The notes: generated by a model not told the origin, from the sequence alone. A stretch of 64,000 nt of DNA from Paenibacillus sp. GSMTC-2017 (GCF_016019935.1 NZ_JAECMT010000001.1:620022-684021); one strand, 5' to 3'; counted from the first letter of the stretch, positions 17,582-26,980 are shown. Numbers and translations: made by a program.

Positions 17582-17633
17582 AATGAAGATATACATCGAA
17601 TAAACAATTAATTTGAGCTGGAGGCATAATGCA

Positions 17634-18485
17634 ATGAAACGATTATTATCTATGTACCTTCTCCTGCTCGTCTTTATATTGGCAGGTTGTGCAGACATTT
17701 CTATAGCCCCTTCCAAAGCAGTTAAAGCAGATACATGGTATTCGGTATCTAGTTATGTTGATGGGGACACTTTCAAAATTAAAGTAGGAAAAAACGAAAC
17801 TACAATTAGACTCCTTTATATAGATACACCAGAAACGGTAAAGCCTGATGCACCAATAGAAGCGTACGGTCCAGAAGCTTCCGCATTAACGAAGCAACTG
17901 CTCGAAGAATCAGGTAAAGTTCGTTTAACGTTCGATAAGGAAACACAGGATAGATTTGACCGAACATTAGCAGTAGTTGAGCTTAAAGATGGCAGAATAT
18001 TAAATGAGGTTTTGCTAGAAGAAGGTTTGGCGAAGGTTATGATTTATGAGCCTAACGTGAAAATGGAAAATGTCTATAAGCAGCTTGAACAGAAAGCAAA
18101 AGAAAAAAAGGTAGCCTTGTGGAATTCCGGGAAAGAAACAAGCCAAACTGACGTAGTCGTTCACAAGAAGAAGGAAATGGGCATCACAATCGAAGTGGAT
18201 AAAAAAGCGGAACTAGTAACGATAACGAATACAACATCGTCACCTATTGATTTGGAAGGTTGGAAACTTGTAAGTGTACGCGGCAACCAAACGTACACAT
18301 TTGAGCCACATGTCTTAGCAGCACAAGGTAAAACGCAAATATCTTCGGGCGAAGATATTACGTTAGATCATCAAATTCCGTTAATTATTTGGGAAGTTGA
18401 TAACGTTTGGAACAACCAAGAATCTGATCCTGCAGAATTATATAATGAAAACAATGAGCTTGTTGCCGTTTGGGAGGACAAATAA
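17634..18485 (+). CDS. Lipoprotein thermonuclease with lamin-tail-like domain
   Basis: A 283-residue secreted nuclease. Residues 1-18 are a lipoprotein signal with lipobox LAGC, so it is anchored outside the membrane. The staphylococcal-nuclease domain (about 35-160) keeps the key residues: YVDGDTF, TTIRLLYIDTPET (Arg, Asp and Glu) and RFDRTLAVVEL (second Arg). Residues about 170-280 resemble a lamin-tail (LTD) beta domain (ITNTTSSPIDLEGWKL), often fused to extracellular nucleases for binding DNA or the cell wall. The ATG has GGAGG at 9 nt. It is divergent from the XPB unit. Confidence 0.88.
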   Translation: MKRLLSMYLLLLVFILAGCADISIAPSKAVKADTWYSVSSYVDGDTFKIKVGKNETTIRLLYIDTPETVKPDAPIEAYGPEASALTKQLLEESGKVRLTFDKETQDRFDRTLAVVELKDGRILNEVLLEEGLAKVMIYEPNVKMENVYKQLEQKAKEKKVALWNSGKETSQTDVVVHKKKEMGITIEVDKKAELVTITNTTSSPIDLEGWKLVSVRGNQTYTFEPHVLAAQGKTQISSGEDITLDHQIPLIIWEVDNVWNNQESDPAELYNENNELVAVWEDK

Positions 18486-18509
18486 TGTCCCCCAGACGTT
18501 CAACAAGCT

Positions 18510-19694
18510 TTACCTTTGTTCGTTAGAATAATTTTCGGCCATACTAATCAATATTTTTGTAGCATGTAGCATCGCCCGCTCATCGATGTTAAATCTCGGA
18601 TGATGATGAGGATAATGTGCTCCACAATCCGAGTTACCCGCTCCCACGAACATAAAACAGCCCGGTACCTGTTGCAAATAATAGGCGAAATCTTCCGCAA
18701 CTGTAATGGCATCTGCGTGTATAACTTCTTCGATTCCGTCTATGCTTTTTGCAACAGTAAAAAATCTAGTTGTTTCCCGCTCATCATTAACGACTGGTGG
18801 GTATCCAATACGCATTTGAAAGTTGTATTTTGCACCATGCATTTCGCAAATATGTTTAATCACTTGCTCCAATCGCGTATGAATCAAAGAACGCGTCTCT
18901 TCATCAAATGAACGAACTGTTCCTTTCAATTGACATCTTTCAGCAATGACATTGTTTGTTGTTCCACTTTGAAAGGAACCAATCGTCACTACAGCAGGAT
19001 GCAAAGGGTTTACGTTTCTACTAACGATCGTCTGAATACTTTGTACAAGTGTAGTACCAATAACGATTGCATCTATTGCGACATGAGGCAACCCACCGTG
19101 ACCACCGCGCCCTTCGATATCAATAACAAATTCGTCTGCTGCGCTCATGAAAGGACCAGATCTTGAAGAGACACTCCCATAGGAGAGCGGAGTCCACAGA
19201 TGAACGCCATAAATAGCATCAACATCATCGAGCACTCCGTCTTTAATCATTTCAATTGCACCACCTGGGGTAACTTCCTCCGCAGGCTGAAAGAGCAGCC
19301 TTCTCTCTCCTGAAAATGTATGTTTATGATTGTTATAATAACTAGCGACCGCAAGTAAGGCAGCCGTATGACCATCGTGTCCACAAGCATGCATTACTCC
19401 CGTAACTTTGGATGCATACACACATTCCTTCTCATCTTGAATAGGCAATGCATCAATATCGGCACGTAATGCAATGATAGGACCTGGCTTCTCACCTATT
19501 ATTTTTGCAACGAGTCCATGTCCGCCGATATTCCGTTCGACGCTACATCCTATCTCTTCCAATCGTTCTGCTATCCACTGGGACGTTTCATTTTCTTTAA
19601 ATGATAACTCAGGGAATTGATGAAGATGTCTGCGCCAGCGGACCATATCCGGATATAACTCTTGCAGCTTCAAATCCACATTAGGTTCAACCAT
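18510..19694 (-). CDS. M20-family amidohydrolase / aminoacylase
   Basis: A 394-residue zinc-dependent peptidase-family M20D amidohydrolase. The metal ligands are in HACGHDGHTA, QPAEEVTPGGA, GVHLWTP and HHHPRFNIDE; a dimerisation domain (about 180-295) interrupts the catalytic domain. Relatives remove acyl groups from N-acyl amino acids (hippurate, N-acetyl-diaminopimelate, indole-acetyl conjugates). The substrate is not readable from sequence. No signal peptide, so cytosolic. The neighbouring yugN gene is divergent. Confidence 0.85.
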   Translation of the reverse strand: MVEPNVDLKLQELYPDMVRWRRHLHQFPELSFKENETSQWIAERLEEIGCSVERNIGGHGLVAKIIGEKPGPIIALRADIDALPIQDEKECVYASKVTGVMHACGHDGHTAALLAVASYYNNHKHTFSGERRLLFQPAEEVTPGGAIEMIKDGVLDDVDAIYGVHLWTPLSYGSVSSRSGPFMSAADEFVIDIEGRGGHGGLPHVAIDAIVIGTTLVQSIQTIVSRNVNPLHPAVVTIGSFQSGTTNNVIAERCQLKGTVRSFDEETRSLIHTRLEQVIKHICEMHGAKYNFQMRIGYPPVVNDERETTRFFTVAKSIDGIEEVIHADAITVAEDFAYYLQQVPGCFMFVGAGNSDCGAHYPHHHPRFNIDERAMLHATKILISMAENYSNEQR

Positions 19695-19810
19695 CTATAC
19701 ACCCCTCTTGTCCGACTAGTTACTATAGAGATAATGTTTTTTTATAGTTTAGCAGATAATTGTCACTTTAAGGAAGCTTCAGAAGATTATATCGAGAGAA
19801 TTGCAATTGC

Positions 19811-19827
19811 ACATTTCTCAGAAATGT
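19811..19827. promoter_or_regulatory. Operator-like palindrome between the M20 gene and yugN
   Basis: ACATTTCT, a single C, then AGAAATGT form a perfect 17-bp palindrome in the divergent intergenic region, about 115 bp upstream of each start. Too small for a terminator, so it may be a protein-binding site. The binder is unknown. Confidence 0.35.
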
Positions 19828-19860
19828 CACGAACATCATCGAATTGACTTGGAGTAAGGC

Positions 19861-19889
19861 TTGCACTGACTGGGGAAACATACTATCAT
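19861..19889 (+). promoter_or_regulatory. Candidate sigma-A promoter for yugN
   Basis: TTGCAC (19861-19866), a 17-bp spacer and TATCAT (19884-19889) lie about 50 bp upstream of the yugN start. Confidence 0.5.
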
Positions 19890-19937
19890 GAGTAAAGAAT
19901 GTACAACTATGTCTTGTGAATTTGGGGGGAACCAGAA

Positions 19938-20282
19938 ATGATTATTGAAAACTCCGGTTTAAACGGTGTTCAAAGCGAATTAAACTATCTGGACGACGCA
20001 GCTGAAAAAGTCGGATTCGTACGTTGGCAGTGGGAATATTATCGCGCTACATATGATTTGAAGCTTGTTGACCGCGCTAGCGGTTCCGAATATTTCCTAC
20101 GAATTAATACTCGTGCTATTGAAGGCAAACTAGAGTCACCGCATGCAGTTCTAAACATTGAAGCTGTTTATATTGGCCGTGCTACTTTCCCGCATGGTTT
20201 AGAGTATGAGTCGCCAGTTCCACAACATATTATGGATACAGCTACTCAAAGGCTTCAACAATTAAAACAGCAGCTCGTTTAA
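19938..20282 (+). CDS. yugN: YugN-like family protein
   Basis: A 114-residue protein of the YugN-like family (PF08868), with a mostly beta-strand core: FVRWQWEYYRATYDLKLVDR, YFLRINTRAIEGKLE and ATFPHGLEYE. Its function is unknown. The ATG is preceded by a weakly spaced GGGGGGA Shine-Dalgarno. It is 10 bp upstream of ftsW, which suggests co-transcription. Confidence 0.85.
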   Translation: MIIENSGLNGVQSELNYLDDAAEKVGFVRWQWEYYRATYDLKLVDRASGSEYFLRINTRAIEGKLESPHAVLNIEAVYIGRATFPHGLEYESPVPQHIMDTATQRLQQLKQQLV

Positions 20283-20292
20283 AGCAGACATT

Positions 20293-21480
20293 ATGAAAGC
20301 TACGCAGAAGGGTAGTCGGGGAAGGCCGGACTTTTTGCTTCTCATCATGACACTGTTGCTCGTAGGCTTTGGAATCGTAATGGTATTCAGCGCCAGCTCC
20401 GGTGTTGCAGCTGTGACCTGGGGCGATGCTTTACATTTCACCAAGCGCCAGCTTGGATTTGCTGGCCTTGGAATCATCATCATGTTTTTACTGATGAATT
20501 TTCGTTACCATTTGTATAAAAAAGCTTTTCCCATCTTCTTTATTCCAGTTATTATCTTACTTATGATTGTACCTTTTAGTGAACCAGTCAACGGGGCGAG
20601 AAGTTGGTTTAACATCGGACCGTTTGGTATACAGCCTACTGAGTTTGCTAAGCTCGCAATCATATTGTATCTAGGTGCGCTAATAGCAAAAAAAGGTGAG
20701 AAGTTCCGTGACTTTAAAAAAGGGCTTCTACCCGTCATCATTATTATCGGCTTTGTCTGCGGCCTTATTATGTTACAACCAGATTTAGGATCGAGTATGG
20801 TTCTTGCATCTTGTGCTGTCATTATGATCATTGCTGGCGGTGCCAATTTGAAGCAAGTGTTTCTTGCAGGTTCAGTAGGAGCGATTGTCCTTACGGTGAT
20901 GGTTAGTATTTCTATGGCCATAGATCCTACTGCTTGGCATTATCGTGTCGCAAGATTCACTTCTTTCATGGACCCGATAGGAAATGCTCAAGAAGGTGCT
21001 TGGCAGATTATGTCTTCCTTACAAGCACTGGGACACGGCGGCTTAACAGGCGCTGGCTTCGGTGGAAGTGTACAGAAGCTTCATTATTTGCCATATGCCT
21101 ATAATGACTTCATTTTTGCTATTATCGGAGAAGAGTTTGGGTTCATTGGTAGCACTATATTTTTATTATTTTATCTCTTTTTCTTATGGCGTGGACTTAT
21201 CGTTGCCCTTCGTTGTCCCGACCATTATGGTACGGTCATAGGTGTAGGAATTGTAGGATTGTTTGCATTCCAAGCCTTTGTTAATATCGGTGGTGTAACA
21301 GCAGCAATTCCGCTTACAGGCGTCACACTTCCCTTTATTAGTTACGGAGGCTCTTCTATTCTTGTTTGTTTAATGAGTATGGGCATTCTTCTGAGCATTT
21401 CACGAGAATCAACCCGTGTTGAGAAAACAACGAAGTCTACAACCGAGTATCGCAAAAATAAGGCACCTCTCCATATGTGA
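20293..21480 (+). CDS. ftsW: Septal peptidoglycan glycosyltransferase FtsW
   Basis: A 395-residue SEDS-family membrane protein with about ten transmembrane segments. FtsW polymerises lipid II at the division septum with a partner class B PBP. Signature motifs seen are FSASSG after the first helix, GARSWFNIGPFGIQPTEFAKLA, LQPDLGSSM, and the conserved YNDFIFAIIGEEFGFIG and LPFISYGGSS loops. The C-terminal tail is basic. Other SEDS proteins (RodA, SpoVE) are similar, but the nearby ylaN supports FtsW by synteny with B. subtilis. The stop codon lies inside a terminator hairpin. Confidence 0.9.
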   Translation: MKATQKGSRGRPDFLLLIMTLLLVGFGIVMVFSASSGVAAVTWGDALHFTKRQLGFAGLGIIIMFLLMNFRYHLYKKAFPIFFIPVIILLMIVPFSEPVNGARSWFNIGPFGIQPTEFAKLAIILYLGALIAKKGEKFRDFKKGLLPVIIIIGFVCGLIMLQPDLGSSMVLASCAVIMIIAGGANLKQVFLAGSVGAIVLTVMVSISMAIDPTAWHYRVARFTSFMDPIGNAQEGAWQIMSSLQALGHGGLTGAGFGGSVQKLHYLPYAYNDFIFAIIGEEFGFIGSTIFLLFYLFFLWRGLIVALRCPDHYGTVIGVGIVGLFAFQAFVNIGGVTAAIPLTGVTLPFISYGGSSILVCLMSMGILLSISRESTRVEKTTKSTTEYRKNKAPLHM

Positions 21481-21494
21481 GAAGTGCCTTATTT
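21456..21494. terminator. Terminator between ftsW and the Asp23 gene
   Basis: AAATAAGGCAC (21456-21466) and GTGCCTTATTT (21484-21494) form an 11-bp hairpin that includes the ftsW stop codon in its loop. A T-rich tail follows on the minus strand, so it best terminates the Asp23 gene, and probably ftsW as well. Confidence 0.8.
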
Positions 21495-21509
21495 ATATAG
21501 GGACTTTCT

Positions 21510-21893
21510 TTACTTCAAGCGCTGTGGCTGTTGTTCTTCAATATCATCTTCTTTGAAGGCAACACCCTCTACCTTCACATTAACTTCTACTACTTGAAGC
21601 CCCGTCATATTTTCAACAGATTCACGCACATTAAGTTGCAATTGACGACAAACCTCTTGAATAGGTATACCATAATGTACAATTATACGCAGATCAATAG
21701 CAGCTTCTACTTGCCCAACTTCGACAGATACACCTTTTTGAACGTTTTTACCGCTGAGACGTTTGGCAAGTCCTTCAGAAATTCCACCAGACATAGCCGC
21801 AATTCCAGGCGTTTCGAGTGCCGCAAGTCCCGCAATTGTAGCTACAACATCATCAGAAATACGGATAATACCAGTTTGAAGGTCTTCGGTCAT
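21510..21893 (-). CDS. Asp23/Gls24 family envelope stress protein
   Basis: A 127-residue Asp23/Gls24 protein. Members are abundant membrane-associated proteins linked to cell-envelope stress and alkaline shock. Typical blocks are GIIRISDDVVATIAGLAALET, VEAAIDLRIIVHYGIPI and VEVNVKVEGVAF. I chose the ATG at 21893 because GAGGAG lies 8 nt upstream; the GTG three codons earlier is directly next to that site. Downstream is the terminator shared with ftsW. Confidence 0.88.
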   Translation of the reverse strand: MTEDLQTGIIRISDDVVATIAGLAALETPGIAAMSGGISEGLAKRLSGKNVQKGVSVEVGQVEAAIDLRIIVHYGIPIQEVCRQLQLNVRESVENMTGLQVVEVNVKVEGVAFKEDDIEEQQPQRLK

Positions 21894-22045
21894 GTCATCC
21901 ACTCCTCATTTTGCCATATATATTTATTGTAATAGAACAGACGACACGAAGCAAGGTCACTGTTCGTTTTCTAACATATAAATAGTAATATTTGTAAAAT
22001 GATCGACATTTTATTCACAAAAAAAGAGCAGACTCTCGTAAGAGA

Positions 22046-22333
22046 CTACCCTTTGCGATCCAAAGCTTCATACAGAACAGCTAAGTTACGTTCAAGCTTA
22101 TTAATGATTTCTTTACCTGCCAGCTCAGCTATTAGTCCTGCCCTAACGGCAAAGTCTACTTCTCTTGAGAAGCCATACATTTGTGTATCTAATACTTCTT
22201 CATATAATGGACATTGACGAGTCGTCAAGTTTGCCATTTGTACTTCAATCAACTTCTCTATTTTACTCGCGTCTTCTTGAAGAAGTCGAAGTGCTCTCTC
22301 GTGTAAAACTTCCGTAACCTCTGGTGCAGACAT
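22046..22333 (-). CDS. ylaN: YlaN, iron homeostasis protein (DUF1507)
   Basis: A 95-residue protein closely matching B. subtilis and S. aureus Yla[29 protein letters not shown] is the core block. YlaN is known to bind Fe(II) and the Fur repressor and to be needed for relief of Fur repression in iron limitation. It is close to ftsW, the B. subtilis neighbourhood. A weak hairpin followed by a T-run (22018-22043) may end the transcript. A Fur-like box occurs elsewhere in this window, upstream of yktB. Confidence 0.92.
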   Translation of the reverse strand: MSAPEVTEVLHERALRLLQEDASKIEKLIEVQMANLTTRQCPLYEEVLDTQMYGFSREVDFAVRAGLIAELAGKEIINKLERNLAVLYEALDRKG

Positions 22334-22415
22334 TCTTCTCCCCCCACTCGCGCGTATCCGCCATCTTCTCTTTCTTTATATTAGACGAAAAGTAGGGATT
22401 ACACAAGGACAAAAC

Positions 22416-22452
22416 AGAAAAGCGCTCCTTCATAGTTGAAGAAGCGCCTTTC
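22416..22452 (-). terminator. Terminator of the HPr-like gene
   Basis: A 15-bp hairpin with two G-T pairs and a 4-nt loop lies 18-54 nt past the stop of the HPr-like gene and ends in TTTTCTGTTTT on the minus strand. Confidence 0.85.
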
Positions 22453-22469
22453 TATTACCAATATAATGA

Positions 22470-22712
22470 TTATTCCGAGATTACGTTTACATTTAAGTTA
22501 TGTTTAGCGAATACATCAGCCATTGCTTTTTTCGCTTCTTCAGCATCAGGACCATGAACGTGAAGATCATAGGAATGACCACCAACCAAAGTTGTGAATA
22601 ATCCTAGTATACTTTTTACGTCGATGTATTTGCTTTCTGCTTGCAATACGATAGATGAAGTGAATTGGCTTGCTGTTTGAGAAATTTCGACAATTGCTGC
22701 GTTATTGGACAT
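22470..22712 (-). CDS. HPr-fold protein lacking the active-site histidine
   Basis: An 80-residue member of the HPr family. The Ser46 region (VKSILGLF, Ser34 here) and the final helix (AEEAKKAMADVFAKH) are clear, and QTASQF aligns with the HPr helix after the active site. The GIHARP active-site motif is missing: the same place reads MSNNAAIV, so EI-dependent phosphorylation on His15 cannot occur. Like Crh it could serve as a Ser46-P cofactor of CcpA or a regulator, but that is inference. I chose the ATG with GGAGG 8 nt upstream; a GTG 14 codons earlier also reads HPr-like but has no clear ribosome site. Confidence 0.75.
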   Translation of the reverse strand: MSNNAAIVEISQTASQFTSSIVLQAESKYIDVKSILGLFTTLVGGHSYDLHVHGPDAEEAKKAMADVFAKHNLNVNVISE

Positions 22713-22815
22713 GGGAGATCCCTCCAGTGAAATAGTAAGTCTTTCCTTTGTCACAATAATAACCCGAATCTCATCATCCTACAAGAGGATAGCGAAAAAA
22801 ACGCTTCATTTACTA

Positions 22816-23931
22816 TTATTTCAAATTATCGGGATTTAACATTTCTAGTTCAGGGATGACAAAAATACCATCTTTTCTAATCAAAACATCGTCAAAGTAT
22901 ATTTCCCCGCCGCCGTATTCGGGGCGTTGAATAAGTACCAAATCCCAATGAACAGAGGAACGATTTCCGTTATCTGTTTCTTCATAGGCTTGTCCTGGCG
23001 TAAAGTGCAGGCTACCTGCTATCTTTTCATCAAATAAAATATCATTCATCGGGTGCAAAATATGCGGATTAAAGCCAATTGCAAACTCTCCGATATAACG
23101 CGAACCTTCGTCCATGTCCAATATTTCATTTAGACGCTCCGTATTATTGCTTTCGGCTTTAACAATTTTTCCATTTTCAAATGTAAAGGAAATATTTTGG
23201 AATGTAGTACCTGCGTATACACTTGGAGCATTATATGTAATCGTTCCTTGAACGGAATCACGTACTGGTGCAGAGAATACTTCACCATCAGGAATATTAC
23301 GATGACCTGAACATTTTTTGGAGCCAATCCCTTTAATCGAGAACGTCAGATCTGTTCCTGGTGCAACAATGCGCACACGATCAGTACGATTCATCAATTG
23401 TTGCAACGGGTCCATTGCTTTGTCCATCTTGCTGTAATCAAGATTGCAAACATTGAAATAAAAATCTTCAAAAGCTTCTGTGCTCATCTTCGCAAGCTGA
23501 GCCATTGAAGCGCTAGGATATCTAAGAACGACCCACTTCGTTTTCTTTACACGTTGCTCCATATGTACAGGATTACGGTAAAGCTGCTCGTAAAGTCTCA
23601 TATTCGCATCTGGCACGTCTGAAAGCTCATTTACGTTATCACCTGAACGAACTGCGATATAACCGTCCATCTTTTTCATTTTATCTAAATCTAGCTCTGC
23701 CCATAACTCAATCTGCTCTTTCGTCGCATGAGTTAGTAGTGATCTTAATACGGAATTGTCTCTTAGTTCAACAAATGGATGACCACCACGTTTAGTTACT
23801 TCTTCTATCAAACATTTAGTAAGTTCCTTCTCCGAACCGATCATATCAAGAAGCACATTTTCACCTGGCTGAACATCAATCGAATATTGTACCAGGTTTT
23901 GAGCTAACTTTTTCAATCTAGCATCACGCAT
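22816..23931 (-). CDS. M29-family aminopeptidase (AmpS/PepS type)
   Basis: A 371-residue leucyl-type aminopeptidase of family M29, a cytosolic cobalt/zinc exopeptidase that trims free N-terminal residues. The sequence has the family N-terminus LKKLAQNLVQYSIDVQPGENV, a catalytic region with GHRNIPDGEVFSAPV, the GSRYIGEFAIGFNP motif, and an HWDLVL segment near the C-terminus. It is alone between the HPr-like gene (downstream) and a lipoprotein gene (upstream), all on the minus strand with gaps of about 60-100 bp. Confidence 0.88.
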   Translation of the reverse strand: MRDARLKKLAQNLVQYSIDVQPGENVLLDMIGSEKELTKCLIEEVTKRGGHPFVELRDNSVLRSLLTHATKEQIELWAELDLDKMKKMDGYIAVRSGDNVNELSDVPDANMRLYEQLYRNPVHMEQRVKKTKWVVLRYPSASMAQLAKMSTEAFEDFYFNVCNLDYSKMDKAMDPLQQLMNRTDRVRIVAPGTDLTFSIKGIGSKKCSGHRNIPDGEVFSAPVRDSVQGTITYNAPSVYAGTTFQNISFTFENGKIVKAESNNTERLNEILDMDEGSRYIGEFAIGFNPHILHPMNDILFDEKIAGSLHFTPGQAYEETDNGNRSSVHWDLVLIQRPEYGGGEIYFDDVLIRKDGIFVIPELEMLNPDNLK

Positions 23932-23995
23932 AAAAGTATCTACTCCTTCTTGTTAACTATTTCTAAGATGATTATCTTTTTCCTTTAACATCCTA

Positions 23996-24730
23996 TCATG
24001 ATTTTGGACTTATTGCATCATTAGCAACTGATCCGTCAAAGGATTGAAAACGGACATTAGTATGTCTATATTCTTTAGTTGGATTCCCATTTCTCATATA
24101 GGAAAACAACGTTTGTTCTTCCAACTTAAGCGGGATCAGTTTCTTTTTATCAATGATTATTTCGTATTGTGAATCAACCTCTAAAGAGTCCAACATATTG
24201 TTAAGCTCAATTTTTGATTGCTCCAGAACTATCTTCTGTTCTTTCCCTCCAACAGTTTCAGCAATGAGATGGTTTCCCGCTAATTGATCTAATTGTTCAT
24301 TAAGCTTTTTGCTCCAATTTTTTTTAACAACATTACGGTCATCCCATATACGTAATACAATTATACCCGCAGCTGTAGATTCTTCAGTACCATCCTTAAT
24401 GATCTCAATCGCTTTATGCGATTCATTTAATGACCTCAGCACATCAACAGGATTTCTATACAACGGATCTTGCTGTTCAGATTGAAGCGTCAGCTGATGA
24501 TGATTGACGATCTTGCCTTCAAAGGTTTGTGGCTTAAACATCATCCCTTCCCCCATCCCCATGCTCATAGAGCCAGTAAATGCATACTGATCCATTGCTG
24601 CAAGACCAGAATAGGACAAAGACAGCCATTCCTTAGGTGATCGGTTTCTAGACGTCCCCATACATCCCATTAACGATTGCATGATTAAAATAAATACCAA
24701 TACACTTAAAATCCTTCGCAAACGACCCAC
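23996..24730 (-). CDS. Lipoprotein of unknown function
   Basis: A 244-residue secreted lipoprotein with a hydrophobic signal and lipobox LMGC (Cys23), so it is anchored on the outer face of the membrane. The mature part is a mixed alpha/beta domain with no motif I recognise. It has GSMSMGMGEGMMF near the N-terminus and a VDSQYEIIIDKKKLIPLKLE block that recalls outer-membrane LolA/DUF-type lipoprotein beta strands only loosely. It is upstream of the aminopeptidase on the same strand, with a 64-bp gap. Confidence 0.65.
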   Translation of the reverse strand: MGRLRRILSVLVFILIMQSLMGCMGTSRNRSPKEWLSLSYSGLAAMDQYAFTGSMSMGMGEGMMFKPQTFEGKIVNHHQLTLQSEQQDPLYRNPVDVLRSLNESHKAIEIIKDGTEESTAAGIIVLRIWDDRNVVKKNWSKKLNEQLDQLAGNHLIAETVGGKEQKIVLEQSKIELNNMLDSLEVDSQYEIIIDKKKLIPLKLEEQTLFSYMRNGNPTKEYRHTNVRFQSFDGSVANDAISPKS

Positions 24731-24854
24731 CGCCCTTTATCACAGCTTTAAAACACGACACCTTAATCTAGAAAAACAGTTCAACCACCCATAACATTAG
24801 CGTACCATTTCATCGATCGCATTATTCTTCTACAAAAACGGTACATTAGAACAA

Positions 24855-24880
24855 CAAAAAAAGACGCCTCATAGCGTCTT
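24855..24880 (-). terminator. dgcP terminator
   Basis: AAGACGC (24861-24867) and GCGTCTT (24874-24880) form a 7-bp hairpin followed on the minus strand by seven T. It lies about 45 nt past the dgcP stop. Confidence 0.9.
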
Positions 24881-24924
24881 CTCATAATTAAATGGTATAT
24901 ATGATTAGTCAGATCTTATTTCTG

Positions 24925-26820
24925 TTAATTTTCTCCAACAACAACACAGTTTCTTCCATTGTTTTTGGCTTCGTACAGCGCCATATCTGCTCGGTAGAAC
25001 AGAGACTCCACACTAATTTTTTCATTATCGAAAGTCCATTCTGATACACCGCATGATACCGTAACAGTAGGATCGGTTTCCTCAGCTACTTGCTTACGAA
25101 TCCGCTCAGCTATGCGTAGCGCCTTCTCCGTCCGAATACCTGGTAAATAAACGGCCAGCTCTTCTCCACCCCAACGTGCGGCAATATCATCTTCTCTAAT
25201 CGATGAAGTAATGATATTACTAACTTGCACCAAAATCCGGTCGCCCACTTGATGTCCGTATGTATCATTAACACGTTTAAAGTAATCAATATCTACCAAT
25301 ATTAACGATCCAAATGGATCTTTCCGCTGACGACTTTGAATTTGCTCATTCAAATAATGTCGTGCGTGAAGCCCTGTTAAATTATCCGTAATAACCATTC
25401 TACGCACTTCAGCATGTAGCGAAGCATTCGTCACTGCAAGGCCGATATGTGTACTCATCACTTGTAAAAGCTTGTAATTGTCATACGAGAAGAAGCTAGG
25501 AATTTTATGTGTAATTAAAATAGCTCCAACTACATCGCCATCAACAAATATTGGTGCAGCAATCAATGATCTAGAACCTGTATTATCCATAAGTTTGGAT
25601 GTAACAACTCTTGTATTCCAGTAATCCGAAATGATTAGTGGTTCTTTCGTTCTGTAAATGATACCGCTAAAACCGTATTCTGGTGAAAAGGCCTCGCTTG
25701 CTATCGCCGGAATGTTCCCCGATTTAACGACAAATTGGTTCGTTTCCTTATTTAGTTGTAAAACACAGCAATAATCTGCTTCGAATATAGTTAGAAGTTC
25801 ACTTGTCGCGAACTGAAAAATTTCTTTTACTCTCAGCGATTGATTCAATCGCTTCGTCATATCATTAATGAGTCTCAGTTCATTAATAAGTAAGTTAGAC
25901 TGCTCATACAATTTCGCGTTTTCGAAAGCGGAACCAGCAGTGTCGGCTAATAATAAGAAGGCTGGTAAGTCCGAATCATCCCATTTCCCTCTACCGATCG
26001 AGATACAAAGAACGCCATAAGCAGCTTGTTTCCCTGACATTGGAACAGCAAGTCGCATCGTACCATCTCGGTCATATTCTTTTGCTGGTTTACCATCTAA
26101 GAATGCTTGCGCAACAATATCATGAGCGGTATTCTTAAATACGAGCGGTTTCACTCGTGGATCACCATCCACATAGTCTTGTGAAAGATGCATGTTTATT
26201 TCCGACTCTGGGTAAAGCGTCTCTAAACTATGTAGCATTTCTGATAAAACAGATGTAACATCGATCTGATCATATAACCTCTTTGCAATGAGGAACAAAG
26301 CATCTCTGCGGCTTGCTTCTTTGTCTGTACGTTGTTGGTATTGAAGCATATCTTTTACAAATAATTGCTCAAAGCTACGGTAAAAGCAGCTTTTGTAATG
26401 GAGCGCTGTTGACTGTATCTCCGCATGATTGATTGTAGCTTCAATTGTAGTTATATAAACGAATACAGCAAACGTTTTCTCATCATTACGCCGCTGTATA
26501 GGAATAGCAATAAGTTGAACGTCGTTGAACGTGTGATAGTTGATTTCATTATTTTCAAATGTAGCAATCAATGCTGATTGTATAATCGCTTTATGGTTAA
26601 TTGTGTATTCATCTAGGTGGAGTCCATTCGTTGCATGACAAACTCCATCTTTACTATAAATGCCGAATTGTCCCATACGAAAAGAAGCTAGCTCTGAAGC
26701 TTCTTGTCCCCATTGAAAAAAGCTTTCTTCAAATAAAGACGGAAGATAAGGCTCGTCCGCATCATGAATATCTTCGCTTGCAAACCATATGGGATGTTTG
26801 ACGTTCCATTCATTAAACAT
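24925..26820 (-). CDS. dgcP: Diguanylate cyclase DgcP-like (GAF-GAF-GGDEF)
   Basis: A 631-residue soluble cytosolic diguanylate cyclase that makes c-di-GMP. An N-terminal sensory region (1-180) is followed by two GAF-like domains (about 185-315 and 325-470) and a GGDEF domain (about 475-631) with DNLTGLHAR, DIDYFKRVNDTYGH and active-site GGEEL. An RxxD inhibition site (REDD) lies five residues before the active site, so product inhibition is expected. It is upstream of and divergent to rpsD, the same neighbour as B. subtilis dgcP (ytrP). It ends at a strong terminator. Confidence 0.88.
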   Translation of the reverse strand: MFNEWNVKHPIWFASEDIHDADEPYLPSLFEESFFQWGQEASELASFRMGQFGIYSKDGVCHATNGLHLDEYTINHKAIIQSALIATFENNEINYHTFNDVQLIAIPIQRRNDEKTFAVFVYITTIEATINHAEIQSTALHYKSCFYRSFEQLFVKDMLQYQQRTDKEASRRDALFLIAKRLYDQIDVTSVLSEMLHSLETLYPESEINMHLSQDYVDGDPRVKPLVFKNTAHDIVAQAFLDGKPAKEYDRDGTMRLAVPMSGKQAAYGVLCISIGRGKWDDSDLPAFLLLADTAGSAFENAKLYEQSNLLINELRLINDMTKRLNQSLRVKEIFQFATSELLTIFEADYCCVLQLNKETNQFVVKSGNIPAIASEAFSPEYGFSGIIYRTKEPLIISDYWNTRVVTSKLMDNTGSRSLIAAPIFVDGDVVGAILITHKIPSFFSYDNYKLLQVMSTHIGLAVTNASLHAEVRRMVITDNLTGLHARHYLNEQIQSRQRKDPFGSLILVDIDYFKRVNDTYGHQVGDRILVQVSNIITSSIREDDIAARWGGEELAVYLPGIRTEKALRIAERIRKQVAEETDPTVTVSCGVSEWTFDNEKISVESLFYRADMALYEAKNNGRNCVVVGEN

Positions 26821-26980
26821 GCAGCACCTAACCCTTTCCTATGTACAACAGGGAGACGAGCACTCGCCTTAACCATCATACTTTATTTTTAAGAATATTG
26901 CACTATCATTTCCATAATTTATAGGACTTTAGACGCTTTTTTTGACATACCCTATATCACACATACAATTAGATTCAACC

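Noticed and set aside
22018..22043. Terminator after ylaN
   Set aside because: A T-run exists but the stem is short with a mismatch, so it is not listed as a separate feature.
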